Positions 6,866 to 15,821 are shown, counted from the stretch's first letter. The stretch: 27,664 nt of DNA from Oscillospiraceae bacterium (GCA_015065205.1 SVQS01000006.1:1-27664); one strand, 5' to 3'. Made by a program: numbers and translations. Notes: generated by a model not told the origin, from the sequence alone.

Positions 6866-8644
6866 GTGAGATTTCCCGAAAATTTCATACAAGAGGTTAT
6901 CGACAGAACCGACATAGAAGAACTCATTGGTCGCTATGTCACGCTCAAACGGACGGGTGCCAATCTTGTGGGCAGATGTCCCTTCCACAGCGAAAAGACT
7001 CCTTCGTTCACCGTAACGCCTGCCAAGCGTATGTTTTATTGCTTTGGCTGTCAGGCGGGCGGTTCTGCGCTCACGTTCGTGCAAAAAATCGAGAATATGG
7101 ATTTTGCCGAGGCTGTCGAGCATCTTGCAACGCGTGCGGGTTTACCGCTCCCACGCGAAACAGGTCTTCCTGAAGAGAGGGGAGTGCCTCGCAAGCGTGT
7201 GTTGGAGATGAACCTTGAAGCTGCACGCTTCTTCCGCGCTTGTTTGTTCGACCCTCGCATCGGTGCTGTCGGTATGGACTATTTCAGGCGGCAGAGACGC
7301 TTGAGTGAGGCAACCATCAAGCATTTCGGCTTGGGTTATGCACCAAACAGTTCTTGGGCATTATACGACCATATGCACAAGAAAGGGTATTCAGACGACG
7401 AACTTATTGCCGCTTATCTGTGCAGGCGTAGTCAAAATGACAAAATGTACGACCTTTTCCGCAATCGCGTCATGTTTCCCATCATCGATACTTCGGGCAA
7501 CGTGGTCGCCTTTGGCGGACGCGTAATGGATGACTCCAAGCCCAAGTATCTTAACTCTTCCGATACACCCGCATTTAAAAAGAGCCGACATTTGTTCGCG
7601 CTCAACTTTGCAAAGAACTGCTGCTCCGAGCGCGTCATTCTTTGCGAAGGATATATGGACGTCATCGCTCTGCACGCTGCAGGCTTTGAGAACGCCGTGG
7701 CAACGCTTGGGACGGCAATTACTGCCGACCACGCCCGCATTCTTTCCAAATACACACAACGTGTTATTATTTCCTACGATGCCGATGAGGCAGGGCAGAA
7801 CGCCGCAAACAAGGCGATGCGTATGCTTGGCGAGGTTGGAATGGATGTGCGCGTGCTCAAATTGAACGGTGCCAAGGATCCCGACGAGTATATTCAAAAA
7901 TTCGGCCCCGATCGCTTCCGCCGTGTGTTGGAAGAAAGCCGTACGGGTTTTGAGCACAAAGCCGACCGTATCCTCTCTCGCTATGATCTCGGCGAGGGAA
8001 GCGACAAGATTCGCGCATCGGGCGAACTTTGCGCAATGATAGCGGAATATCCCTCACCCGTTGAAAGGGAGGTCTACTTAGCATACATCGCTTCAAAATT
8101 AGAACTTCCCATTGATGTTTTGCGCAACAGTGTTGAGCAATATCGGCGTCGCAACCGCCGTGAGCAGGCCGCGCGTGACACACGGGAAGCGCAGGCAACG
8201 GTCAAGAATTTCGGCGACCGTGTCAATCCCGAAGCGGCACAGCATCCGCGCGCCGCGGCAACAGAGGAAGCGGTTATCGGTCTTTTACTCATTTACGAGG
8301 AATACCGTAACGCTGTGCAAAACGGCACAATAGAATTGAAAGAAGAACATTTTGTCACCGATTTTTATCGGCGCGTGTTTGCATCGATTATACGACGTCA
8401 CGCTACCGAGGAGGGACTTTCCGTAGCTCTTATGGGGGCAGAATTTACCCCCGACGAGATGGGAAGGATTGAGAAAGCCGAGGTCGCACGTCGACAACTT
8501 TCGCAAAATGGACCCGAAATCTTCCGCTCTTCTGTTGAGACACTCAAAGATGAGAAAAAACTTCTCGAAGTAAGTGAGCAAGGAGTGGACAAGCATCTCC
8601 AACATTTGCGCGAGAAAAAGCGAAAAAAAGACACCATTACATAA
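6866..8644 (+). CDS. dnaG: DNA primase DnaG
   Basis: 592 residues. The enzyme makes RNA primers for replication. The N-terminal zinc domain carries Cys38, His41, Cys59 and Cys62 (CPFHSEKTPSF...YCFGC). The catalytic core includes FGGRVMDDSKPKYLNS and the TOPRIM motifs CEGYMDVIAL (about 260) and SYDADEAGQNA (about 304) that hold the metal-binding acids. The C-terminal helicase-interaction domain (about 440-592) is more variable. I chose GTG at 6866, which lies seven bases from GGAGG; the in-frame GTG at 6860 overlaps the ribosome site. rpoD follows after 18 bp, the classic macromolecular-synthesis arrangement. Confidence 0.97.
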   Translation: MRFPENFIQEVIDRTDIEELIGRYVTLKRTGANLVGRCPFHSEKTPSFTVTPAKRMFYCFGCQAGGSALTFVQKIENMDFAEAVEHLATRAGLPLPRETGLPEERGVPRKRVLEMNLEAARFFRACLFDPRIGAVGMDYFRRQRRLSEATIKHFGLGYAPNSSWALYDHMHKKGYSDDELIAAYLCRRSQNDKMYDLFRNRVMFPIIDTSGNVVAFGGRVMDDSKPKYLNSSDTPAFKKSRHLFALNFAKNCCSERVILCEGYMDVIALHAAGFENAVATLGTAITADHARILSKYTQRVIISYDADEAGQNAANKAMRMLGEVGMDVRVLKLNGAKDPDEYIQKFGPDRFRRVLEESRTGFEHKADRILSRYDLGEGSDKIRASGELCAMIAEYPSPVEREVYLAYIASKLELPIDVLRNSVEQYRRRNRREQAARDTREAQATVKNFGDRVNPEAAQHPRAAATEEAVIGLLLIYEEYRNAVQNGTIELKEEHFVTDFYRRVFASIIRRHATEEGLSVALMGAEFTPDEMGRIEKAEVARRQLSQNGPEIFRSSVETLKDEKKLLEVSEQGVDKHLQHLREKKRKKDTIT

Positions 8645-8662
8645 AAGAAAGGCAAAACGAGA

Positions 8663-9817
8663 ATGAAAGACGTAGAAACAAAAGAAGTAGAAGCCCAGGT
8701 TGCACCGGAGTCTTCCGAAACCCTTGTGGGCAACGAAAAAAAGATAGACGTCAGTGCACTGATTGAAAAGGGCAAGAAGGGAAAGCTCTCCGCATCCGAC
8801 CTTGACGAAGCACTTGAGGAGATGAATTTCGATGCTGAAAGCATCGACAAGCTCTATGAAACGCTCGAAGACAACGGAATCTCCTTTGATAGCGATCTTT
8901 CCAGCGAGGAATTGAGCGCAATCGAAAACGAGGTAGAGGCCTTTAGCGCTGCCGAGAATATGGAACGTATTCTCGAACAAGAGGGACTTGCTATTGACGA
9001 CCCTGTTCGTCTCTATCTCAAAGAAATCGGCCGTGTACCGCTTTTGACCGCTGACCGCGAGAAAGAGCTTGCAGAGCGTATGATGATTGGTGACGAGGAT
9101 GCAAAGGTCGAGTTGGTCGAGGCGAACCTGCGTTTGGTCGTTAGTATTGCAAAGCGTTATGTTGGACGCGGAATGTTCTTCCTTGACCTTATCCAAGAGG
9201 GAAATATGGGCTTGATGAAGGCTGTTGATAAATTTGACTACACCAAGGGTTATAAGTTCTCCACTTATGCAACCTGGTGGATCCGTCAGGCTATCACCCG
9301 TGCGATTGCCGATCAGGCAAGAACCATTCGCATTCCCGTGCACATGGTTGAAACCATCCACAAGGTTTCCCGTATTTCCCGTCAGCTTTTGCAGGAAAAC
9401 GGCCGTGAGCCTACCGCCGATGAGATTGGTGAGCGTATTTCCATGAGTGCTGAAAAAGTGCGCGAAATTATGAAGATCGCGCAAGATCCCGTGTCTCTTG
9501 AAACACCAATCGGCGAGGAAGAGGATAGCCACCTTGGCGATTTTATTCCCGATGATGATACGCCATCCCCGGCAGAGGCAACCTCTACCAGTATTCTGCG
9601 CGAGGAGCTTGAGCGTCAGCTGCACACGCTTACTCCCCGTGAGGAGCACGTTATTAAGCTTCGCTTCGGACTTTATGACGGTCGCACCCGCACGCTTGAG
9701 GAGGTCGGCAAGGAATTTGACATTACCAGAGAGCGTATCCGCCAAATTGAGGCAAAGGCTCTGCGTAAACTCCGTCATCCCAGCCGTGCAAGACACCTCA
9801 AGGGCTTTATGGAGTAA
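8663..9817 (+). CDS. rpoD: Primary RNA polymerase sigma factor (sigma-70/SigA)
   Basis: 384 residues, a short Firmicutes-type primary sigma factor. Region 1.1-like acidic residues (about 30-95) are followed by region 1.2 DPVRLYLKEIG, region 2 with NLRLVVSIAKRY and YKFSTYATWWIRQAITRAI (DNA melting and -10 recognition), region 3 from PVHMVETIHKV, and region 4 with TLEEVGKEFDITRERIRQIE (-35 recognition helix-turn-helix). The last residues RHPSRARHLKGFME are typical of SigA. It is translationally close to dnaG (18 bp) with a GAAAGG ribosome site. Nearly all promoters visible in this window fit its expected recognition sequence. Confidence 0.98.
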   Translation: MKDVETKEVEAQVAPESSETLVGNEKKIDVSALIEKGKKGKLSASDLDEALEEMNFDAESIDKLYETLEDNGISFDSDLSSEELSAIENEVEAFSAAENMERILEQEGLAIDDPVRLYLKEIGRVPLLTADREKELAERMMIGDEDAKVELVEANLRLVVSIAKRYVGRGMFFLDLIQEGNMGLMKAVDKFDYTKGYKFSTYATWWIRQAITRAIADQARTIRIPVHMVETIHKVSRISRQLLQENGREPTADEIGERISMSAEKVREIMKIAQDPVSLETPIGEEEDSHLGDFIPDDDTPSPAEATSTSILREELERQLHTLTPREEHVIKLRFGLYDGRTRTLEEVGKEFDITRERIRQIEAKALRKLRHPSRARHLKGFME

Positions 9818-9828
9818 TTTTGGCTTAG

Positions 9829-9916
9829 TGCAACAAAAGTCAAGCACCTGAATTGTGCATATTGATATAATCAATAAGCAATATGCAACAAACTGTAAGT
9901 GTATATTTGTGCATAC
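9829..9916. repeat. Cluster of TTGTGCATA / TGCAACAA motifs downstream of rpoD
   Basis: TTGTGCATATTG (9853-9864) faces CAATATGCAACAA (9879-9891) as an imperfect inverted repeat; TTGTGCATA recurs at 9908-9916 and GTGCAACAAA at 9829-9838. The inverted repeat lacks a U-tail, so it is not a standard terminator. It could be an operator cluster or structured 3' UTR. Confidence 0.35.
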
Positions 9917-9994
9917 TCCCATTCATTTGTGAACACTGCGTGTCCGCAATGTTGGAGATATGAAAAGTTGCGAATTTCGTAACAAAAAATTCAC

Positions 9995-10023
9995 TTGACA
10001 GAAAATAGAAATGGGTGTAAAAT
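9995..10023 (+). promoter_or_regulatory. Promoter of the solute-binding-like lipoprotein gene
   Basis: TTGACA (9995-10000), 17-bp spacer, TAAAAT (10018-10023). A second TATAAT (10023-10028) is 22 bp away and therefore less likely. The leader holds a CGTGC/GCACG hairpin (10045-10049/10060-10064) and a T7 run that abuts the GGAGG ribosome site. Confidence 0.72.
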
Positions 10024-10098
10024 ATAATCTATAAACGTATTTCCCGTGCTCGCGCGTATGCACGAGACGGTTCCACGATTTTTTTGGAGGAATGAACC

Positions 10099-13000
10099 AT
10101 GAACAAGAGACTGATCGCTTTATTTCTTTGCCTCGTAATGATGCTCTCTGTTTTTTTGGCAGGATGTGCCGAGGATTCGGAAGAGGATGCAAAGAGCGAA
10201 TTGGAAGAAGCAAAGGTTGCAAACAATATGACGCTTACGATGTGGATCGTTTCCGAGTCCCCTGTGGCTGAGGAGATCCGCAACGACGTTACCAGCGCAA
10301 TCAATGCTTTGACCAGAACAAAGTATAAGACGCAGCTTGAAATTCACTATCTGAGCGAGGAAGAGTATTTTTCCAAGCTGACGGCTGCCATGGAAGCATT
10401 TGCAGAAAGTAAGAAACAGCAAAATGCCAATAAGCCTGTCGAGACCGAAACCTCCGGAACAGGAGAAGAAACAACGGTTGAAGAAATCGTTACCGACGAG
10501 AACGGTATGTACCGTGATAAATATCCGACCGTGCTGGAAAATCAGGTAGATATCATTTACATCGGTGATGTGAAGGACGGAGCAGACAACCTTTTGATGT
10601 CCGGTCAAGAAATGTACGACAAGCTCCGCGCTGACGACTGGCTTGCTCCTCTTGATGAAGCTCTCAAGGGTGATGCAAAAAAGATTAAAGAATTTGTTTC
10701 TCCCACACTTCTTTCTGCCGTTCAGGAGAAAGGCGTTACTTACGCTATCCCTAACAACAACCCTATTGGTGAGTACACATATATGTGTCTCAACAAAGAG
10801 TTGATGGATAAATACTTGTTGCAGGGACATCTAACCAGAGGTTCTATCAAAAGCTTTGCAAACGAATATGTTTATCAGTTCATCGATCAGATTTCCCGTT
10901 ACGAGAGTGCCGACTTGCTTCCCATAGATGCAACCTATGACGAATGCTTGGCACAGTTGGCTTACTATTGGAACGTTGATCCCGAAACGTATGAAATCAG
11001 TAATGATGAGTTTTCCATCTTCGGCACTCCTCTGTTCGATTTCCAACCCAGCCGCGGTCAAAACATCGTTGGTGTTCAGAGTTTGTTTGAAAATGAGGAA
11101 TTCACAAAGCATTACCTCGCACTTAACGAGTATCGCTTAGAGGATGCATATCGCTTTGTGCAAATCTTTGATGAAGAGGGTAATCCTGTACTTGATGAAG
11201 AGGGTAAACCACAATACGCTGAAGACAAGAGTGAGAAGATCACGTTCTTCAGAGATGAAACGAACGCAGACAAAACCTATTCCAAATACGGTATCAAATT
11301 TGTCCCGGGAACCCTTGAAACATTGAACGCAAAGGGAAATTACATAGACGAAAACGGTGCAGAGTACTACGCTGTTCCCGTGGCATATCCGACGGCTACC
11401 GCCGAAGATATTTACGGCAATATGTTTGCGGTTGCAAAAACCACCCTCAGTGTTGAACGCAGTATGCAAGTCGTCACTTATCTCAACACGAACAAGGAAA
11501 TTCGCAATCTGCTCCAGTACGGTATTGAGGGTCAGCATTATACAGTGGAAAATAATGCTGTTTCTCGCATTGCAGATAAAGCGGGCAATTACTATGTAAT
11601 GGACGTTTATGCTACCGGTAACGCATTCCTCGCTTACCTTGAGGATGATATGAATGCCGCTATCTGGGAAAACGGCAAAAAGCAAAACAGAGACTCCTTG
11701 GTTGAGCCTTTACTTGGCTTTGATTTGGCTACGTATGCGCAATCTGTAACCCAATTTGGTATTCCCACAACGGTCGCTTCTACTAAAATGTATAGCACCA
11801 CCTTCCGTTCGGATTTGAGCAAGAGCTCTTTTGACGGAGATGAGGTTTTGAGTGCTTGGTTGAAAGAGTGTGACGAAAAGGGTGAGGGTGTTTACGTATT
11901 CCGCAGTCGTGAAGTGACTACTAACAAGGAATATGCTGAGATTTTGTATTTCTACAATAACACAGGTTCGTATCGCTTTAGTGTTGAAAGTGTAGAAGAA
12001 TCCAAGGAGGGTGGCGGTTATTATCGCGTCAACACCTATCTTTACACTAAGCCCACTCAAAATGATAAGTTGCCTGTTGACTACGGCTATACCTTGACGA
12101 TGGTTTATGATACCTGTCCCAGCAGATACGTAAAGACCGCAGAAACGGAAGATGGACAGAAGGTAGAAGTACCGTTCACTGTTGTAAACAGAACCCTGAA
12201 CAGAAAGGGCGAAGAGGATGAAAATTCTCGTACAGAGTGTGCTTATGTTGAAACCTTCGACTATAAGACCACAAAGTATGATTTTGACCTTTATGCAACA
12301 GAATTCTACAATTTGAACGTTTACGGCGACCTCTATGTTGGCGATTTCTATGAAAACAAAGCTATTTACAATGAGCTCAGAGTGCTGCTTGAGAGAGCGG
12401 AAACCCAAAAAGAGAATTTGGGATTCCATTGGGTGGATACTTCCAATGAGGAGAAGGATTACCATACTTTCGTACTGTTCCGCAGAAATATGAAGTACAA
12501 AACGCTGGTGGACGTAGTTCCGTCTCTTCACAACGGTGAGTTCACATTGGTTGTAAATTATGATGAGCAAGAACACACCGGTGAAATTGAAAATCCCCCC
12601 AACTATGGAGTCAACGGTGTAAGACCAGGTAAGAGATATGCACTGTATTATATCACTCTCGAAGTTGCAAAGGGAGCAAATGTATCTATTTCCTATAATC
12701 TTTCCGAGACCAAGGCTGATGAAGTTACAATGGGATTGTTTACTCACGAGTATACCAAAGACAATGCCAAGGTTCATCCAACCCTAAATGATGCTGCCAC
12801 GTTCGATGGCTTGATTGAAATCGCAACGCCCATTGAGTTTGAAGTTTGCGGTATGTTGAATACCGAACTGATCAAGTATATGAAAGAGCTAAACGATTTC
12901 GCTATGAAGTATTTGGACTTGAGTGATCTGGATTCTGACGACAAAATGGAAATACTTAAGAATAGAGTCGAATATCTCAGCATACTTTTGAACACCGAAG

Positions 13001-13308
13001 CAAAACCGGAGGGATCTGAATTTCCGCTGAACGGTGATGAAATGTATGATGAAACCATTGATGCTCTCATAAAAGATGAAACATCCATTATTTACAAGGG
13101 TGGCTTCGATAACCTCTTTTATCAGCTTACCCATATTACCAATCACGGTACTATGGAAGATGTAAAGGGTGAGCTTTCCAAAATCGGCAACGGTGACACC
13201 AAAGAAGCAGACGAATACCGTCCTATCTTCTATTCTCCCTACGGCATCTACTATCTGTGGATGGAAGCACTCCAATATCTCCCCGCAGGTATGGCGACAA
13301 CAAAGTAA
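10099..13308 (+). CDS. Large extracellular solute-binding-like lipoprotein (1069 aa)
   Basis: A signal peptide ends in a clear lipobox LAGC (Cys23). Residues about 45-600 resemble a family 1 (sugar-type) ABC solute-binding protein: TMWIVSESP near the start, VDIIYIGDVKDGADNL, WLAPLDEAL, the hinge-type GVTYAIPNNNPIGEYTYMCLN, and the C-lobe segment YLNTNKEIRNLLQYGIEGQHY. An acidic, low-complexity insertion (about 112-135) interrupts the N-lobe. Residues about 600-1069 form an additional region I do not recognise; it contains many Tyr/Thr-rich strands (for example YGYTLTMVYDT and KRYALYYITLEV) and helical stretches near the C terminus. Typical solute-binding proteins are 400-550 residues, so this is about twice as long. 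No permease or ATPase gene is adjacent; its partner transporter, if any, is elsewhere. Confidence 0.75.
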   Translation: MNKRLIALFLCLVMMLSVFLAGCAEDSEEDAKSELEEAKVANNMTLTMWIVSESPVAEEIRNDVTSAINALTRTKYKTQLEIHYLSEEEYFSKLTAAMEAFAESKKQQNANKPVETETSGTGEETTVEEIVTDENGMYRDKYPTVLENQVDIIYIGDVKDGADNLLMSGQEMYDKLRADDWLAPLDEALKGDAKKIKEFVSPTLLSAVQEKGVTYAIPNNNPIGEYTYMCLNKELMDKYLLQGHLTRGSIKSFANEYVYQFIDQISRYESADLLPIDATYDECLAQLAYYWNVDPETYEISNDEFSIFGTPLFDFQPSRGQNIVGVQSLFENEEFTKHYLALNEYRLEDAYRFVQIFDEEGNPVLDEEGKPQYAEDKSEKITFFRDETNADKTYSKYGIKFVPGTLETLNAKGNYIDENGAEYYAVPVAYPTATAEDIYGNMFAVAKTTLSVERSMQVVTYLNTNKEIRNLLQYGIEGQHYTVENNAVSRIADKAGNYYVMDVYATGNAFLAYLEDDMNAAIWENGKKQNRDSLVEPLLGFDLATYAQSVTQFGIPTTVASTKMYSTTFRSDLSKSSFDGDEVLSAWLKECDEKGEGVYVFRSREVTTNKEYAEILYFYNNTGSYRFSVESVEESKEGGGYYRVNTYLYTKPTQNDKLPVDYGYTLTMVYDTCPSRYVKTAETEDGQKVEVPFTVVNRTLNRKGEEDENSRTECAYVETFDYKTTKYDFDLYATEFYNLNVYGDLYVGDFYENKAIYNELRVLLERAETQKENLGFHWVDTSNEEKDYHTFVLFRRNMKYKTLVDVVPSLHNGEFTLVVNYDEQEHTGEIENPPNYGVNGVRPGKRYALYYITLEVAKGANVSISYNLSETKADEVTMGLFTHEYTKDNAKVHPTLNDAATFDGLIEIATPIEFEVCGMLNTELIKYMKELNDFAMKYLDLSDLDSDDKMEILKNRVEYLSILLNTEAKPEGSEFPLNGDEMYDETIDALIKDETSIIYKGGFDNLFYQLTHITNHGTMEDVKGELSKIGNGDTKEADEYRPIFYSPYGIYYLWMEALQYLPAGMATTK

Positions 13309-13325
13309 AACAAAAATATTTTTTC

Positions 13326-13550
13326 GGGGGCTGTCCCACATAACGCAAAACAAAAGCCACGCGAATATGGCAACCCCAATTTCATCAAATTTTGTAGCAA
13401 TTTGCTATAAATGTTGAAATCCGTTGAGAAAAACTCGACGGATTTCTTCATTTTTATGTGGCTTTTTAGCCGCGCTCGACCTCTCTGCCGTACGCCTGTA
13501 CGGCGACGATAGACCGATCACGCCTTCTGCATCAAATTGAGACAGCCCCC
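13326..13550. mobile_element. MITE-like element of 225 bp (GGGGGCTGTC ends)
   Basis: Terminal inverted repeats GGGGGCTGTC (13326-13335) and GACAGCCCCC (13541-13550) are perfect over 10 bp and extend with CNCA. Both flanks carry ATTTTTT (13318-13324 and 13552-13558), a possible target duplication, though the region is T-rich. There is no coding capacity. Internal structures are AAAAGCCAC/GTGGCTTTT (13352-13360/13458-13466), a 13-bp hairpin with an A5 loop (13416-13446) and GCCGTAC/GTACGGC (13487-13493/13498-13504). It starts 17 bp after the preceding stop codon, so its hairpins may serve as that gene's terminator. The end sequence resembles IS-derived repeats I know from Clostridia. Confidence 0.75.
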
Positions 13551-13601
13551 AATTTTTTTGAACAGATTTTATCAAAAAGTCATTTTTTTTGCAAAGGGTA
13601 C

Positions 13602-13630
13602 TTGTAAAAAAGGGCAGGGTATGATAAAAT
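13602..13630 (+). promoter_or_regulatory. Promoter of trpS
   Basis: TTGTAA (13602-13607), 17-bp spacer, extended -10 TGA-TAAAAT (13622-13630). TTTTTTTGCA lies eight bases upstream of the -35, as at rpmE and deoC. The -10 covers the first in-frame ATG (13629), which rules that start out. Confidence 0.75.
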
Positions 13631-13664
13631 GATAGAAACAGAACCCCAGAAAGGAAAAATGATT

Positions 13665-14666
13665 ATGTTTGGAGAACAAAAGGTCTGCTTTTCGGGCGTA
13701 CAGCCCAGCGGTAACCTGACAATTGGAAACTATCTTGGTGCCATTAAGAATTTTGCCGAATTTTCACAGCATTATAAAACCTTTTACTGTGTGGTAGACG
13801 AGCACGCTATTACAGTACGTCAAAATCCTGCCGAGCTTCGCCGCCGAACCTATGAGACCTTGGCGCTTTATATGGCTTGCGGTCTTGACCCCGAAAAGAA
13901 TACCCTCTACGTGCAATCTATGGTGCACGAGCACGCCGAGCTTGCATGGCTCCTTAACTGTTTTACTATGTTTGGTGAGCTTTCCCGTATGACGCAGTTC
14001 AAGGATAAGAGTGCAAAGCATTCCGACAACATCAATGCAGGCCTCTTTACCTATCCCGTGCTGATGGCGGCAGACATTCTCTTGTTCCAAACCGACGTTG
14101 TACCCGTTGGCATCGACCAAAAACAGCACGTTGAGCTTTGCCGCGATATTGCAAACCGTCTCAACCAAATTTATCCCGATCTTTTCACCGTTCCCGAGCC
14201 CATTATGGCAAAGAGCGGCAAAAAGATTATGTCCTTGGCAGAGCCCACCAAAAAGATGAGTAAATCCGATGAAAACACCAATGCAGTCGTTTATATTTTA
14301 GATGACAAGGATACCATTATTCGCAAATTCAAGAGAGCTGTGACCGACTCCGAGGCAGAAATCCGTTTTTCCGAGGACAAACCCGGTGTGAGCAATTTGA
14401 TGACGATCTATTCCTGTTTCACAGGTAATACTTATGATGAAATCGAACGTGAATTTGCGGGCAAGGGCTATGGCGATTTCAAGCTTGCGGTCGGTGAAGC
14501 TACCGCCGATGCATTGGCACCTGTTCAAGCGCGTTTTGCCGAATTGATGGCTGATAAGGCAGGGCTTGAAGCACAAATGAAACGCGGGGCAGAGGAGGCA
14601 TCCTATTACGCGCGCCGTACACTTTCCAAAATTCAAAAGAAGCTGGGCTTTGTGCAAATTCGGTAA
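13665..14666 (+). CDS. trpS: Tryptophan--tRNA ligase
   Basis: 333 residues, a class I aminoacyl-tRNA synthetase that charges tRNA-Trp. FSGVQPSGNLTIGNYLGA contains the HIGH-equivalent TIGN; KKMSKSDEN is the KMSKS loop; MAADILLFQTDVVPVGIDQKQHVEL is the conserved TrpRS core. The frame is open back to 13629, but that ATG overlaps the promoter -10. Of the two later ATGs (13659 and 13665) I prefer 13665 because the AGAAAGGA ribosome site (13648-13655) gives it a normal aligned spacing. No T-box leader is visible, so control by tRNA-Trp charging is not evident. Confidence 0.96.
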   Translation: MFGEQKVCFSGVQPSGNLTIGNYLGAIKNFAEFSQHYKTFYCVVDEHAITVRQNPAELRRRTYETLALYMACGLDPEKNTLYVQSMVHEHAELAWLLNCFTMFGELSRMTQFKDKSAKHSDNINAGLFTYPVLMAADILLFQTDVVPVGIDQKQHVELCRDIANRLNQIYPDLFTVPEPIMAKSGKKIMSLAEPTKKMSKSDENTNAVVYILDDKDTIIRKFKRAVTDSEAEIRFSEDKPGVSNLMTIYSCFTGNTYDEIEREFAGKGYGDFKLAVGEATADALAPVQARFAELMADKAGLEAQMKRGAEEASYYARRTLSKIQKKLGFVQIR

Positions 14667-14699
14667 AAATTGCCGTTTGTTGCATAACGCATCAAAAAC

Positions 14700-14737
14700 A
14701 AGGGGAAAATCCGTAATGGGTTTTCCTCTTATTTTTT
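14700..14737 (+). terminator. Intrinsic terminator after trpS
   Basis: AAGGGGAAAATCC (14700-14712) pairs with GGGTTTTCCTCTT (14718-14730) with two wobble pairs, followed by ATTTTTT. It ends about 24 nt before the next start codon. Confidence 0.8.
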
Positions 14738-14760
14738 AAAATCTTGATAGGAGCTTGTGT

Positions 14761-15726
14761 ATGTACATTCTTATTGGCTTGTTTGTTTTTCTTTTGTGTT
14801 ACGTTCTCACACCCATCGTTATTCGCCTCGCTTGGAGAATAGGGGCTATTGACGTTCCGCTTGATGGTCGCCGTATGCATCGCAGAAGTATTCCCCGTGA
14901 TGGGGGAATTGCTATCTTTCTTTCTTTTTTGCTAGGACTCGCAGTATTGAATGAATGGGATGCCTTTTTGACCTCTCTTGCATTTGGATGCGCAATTATG
15001 GTGCTTGTAGGGCTTGCCGATGATATTTTCGGGTTGGGTGTATGGGCAAAGCTTTTGTTCCAAACGGCTACTGCTACGGCTGCGGTTTTGGGGAGCGGAG
15101 TTGCTAATGGCGTTTGGACTGTTGCTGCTGTTTTTTGGGTGGTACTCCTTATTAACGCGCATAATTTTATCGACGGAATGGATGGCCTTTTGTGTGGATG
15201 CGGTGCCATTGAATGCCTGATGCTGGGGGCATGCTTTTTTGTTGCAGGAGAGGGTATTTTGGGCATTGTTGCACTTTATTTAATGGCGACATGCCTTGCA
15301 TTTCGCATCTACAACCGTTATCCCGCACACGTATTTGCGGGAGATTGCGGCTCCGAAGCATTGGGATTTGCACTTGGGATGTTATCTCTGCCATTATTCA
15401 GGCAAGGAATACACCTTTCGGCACTTGCACCCTTGTTCATTTTTGCATATCCCATTATTGATCTTTTCAGTTCGGTGGCCCGAAGGATTTTACACGGATA
15501 CAGCCCTTTTCGCGCGGATAGGGCACATTTGCATCATCGTGTTTTTGCAGCGGGAATATCACACGCGGAATGTGCAAACATTTTGACGAGTCTTTGTGCT
15601 ATGTCAGGAGTGTTAGGAGTGTTGATCAGCACGGAGAGCTTATGGCTTTTTGCGGGAATCCTTTGCCCTTTTGCGGCGTGGTTTTTGTCTTCTGTAAAGA
15701 AATATGTGCTCCTTTCAAATCGATAA
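14761..15726 (+). CDS. MraY/WecA-family undecaprenyl-phosphate sugar-1-phosphate transferase
   Basis: 321 residues, a polytopic inner-membrane enzyme with about ten hydrophobic segments. It would transfer a UDP-linked amino-sugar 1-phosphate to undecaprenyl phosphate, the first lipid-linked step in teichoic acid or other surface polysaccharide synthesis. Family motifs are GLADDIF (Asp87-Asp88, magnesium and UDP binding), INAHNFIDGMDGLL (catalytic Asp), AGDCGSEALGFALG and RADRAHLHHRV (His-rich cytoplasmic loop). HHR-type loops and the absence of the MraY-specific peptide-binding regions favour a WecA/TagO/TarO-like enzyme over MraY. ATG at 14761 has AGGAG seven bases upstream; an in-frame TTG at 14755 is less suitable. 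No other polysaccharide genes are nearby. Confidence 0.9.
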   Translation: MYILIGLFVFLLCYVLTPIVIRLAWRIGAIDVPLDGRRMHRRSIPRDGGIAIFLSFLLGLAVLNEWDAFLTSLAFGCAIMVLVGLADDIFGLGVWAKLLFQTATATAAVLGSGVANGVWTVAAVFWVVLLINAHNFIDGMDGLLCGCGAIECLMLGACFFVAGEGILGIVALYLMATCLAFRIYNRYPAHVFAGDCGSEALGFALGMLSLPLFRQGIHLSALAPLFIFAYPIIDLFSSVARRILHGYSPFRADRAHLHHRVFAAGISHAECANILTSLCAMSGVLGVLISTESLWLFAGILCPFAAWFLSSVKKYVLLSNR

Positions 15727-15782
15727 AACAAAAAAGAGCGTGCTTTTTTTGACGATTGTCGATGTTTCACCTATAAAACGAT

Positions 15783-15820
15783 AAAAAAGGAAGATTGTTT
15801 GCACGATTTTCCTTTTTTTC
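15783..15820. terminator. Terminator hairpin before the 985-aa gene
   Basis: AAAAAAGGAAGATTGT (15783-15798) pairs with ACGATTTTCCTTTTTT (15803-15818) over 16 bp with two wobbles and a TTGC loop; the A/T-rich flanks allow function in either direction. A weaker AAAAAAG/CTTTTTT hairpin lies at about 15730-15750. Confidence 0.75.
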
Positions 15821-15821
15821 C

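Noticed and set aside
8285..9922. 545-codon open frame antisense to rpoD and the end of dnaG
   Set aside because: It lies opposite two highly conserved genes and shows no family features; it is a shadow of their codon use.
11710..12777. 355-codon antisense frame within the solute-binding-like gene
   Set aside because: No start signals and no recognisable protein features; the plus-strand frame is continuous with a lipobox and binding-protein motifs.
13625..13664. tRNA-Trp T-box control of trpS
   Set aside because: The leader from the mapped promoter is only about 30 nt, too short for a T-box.
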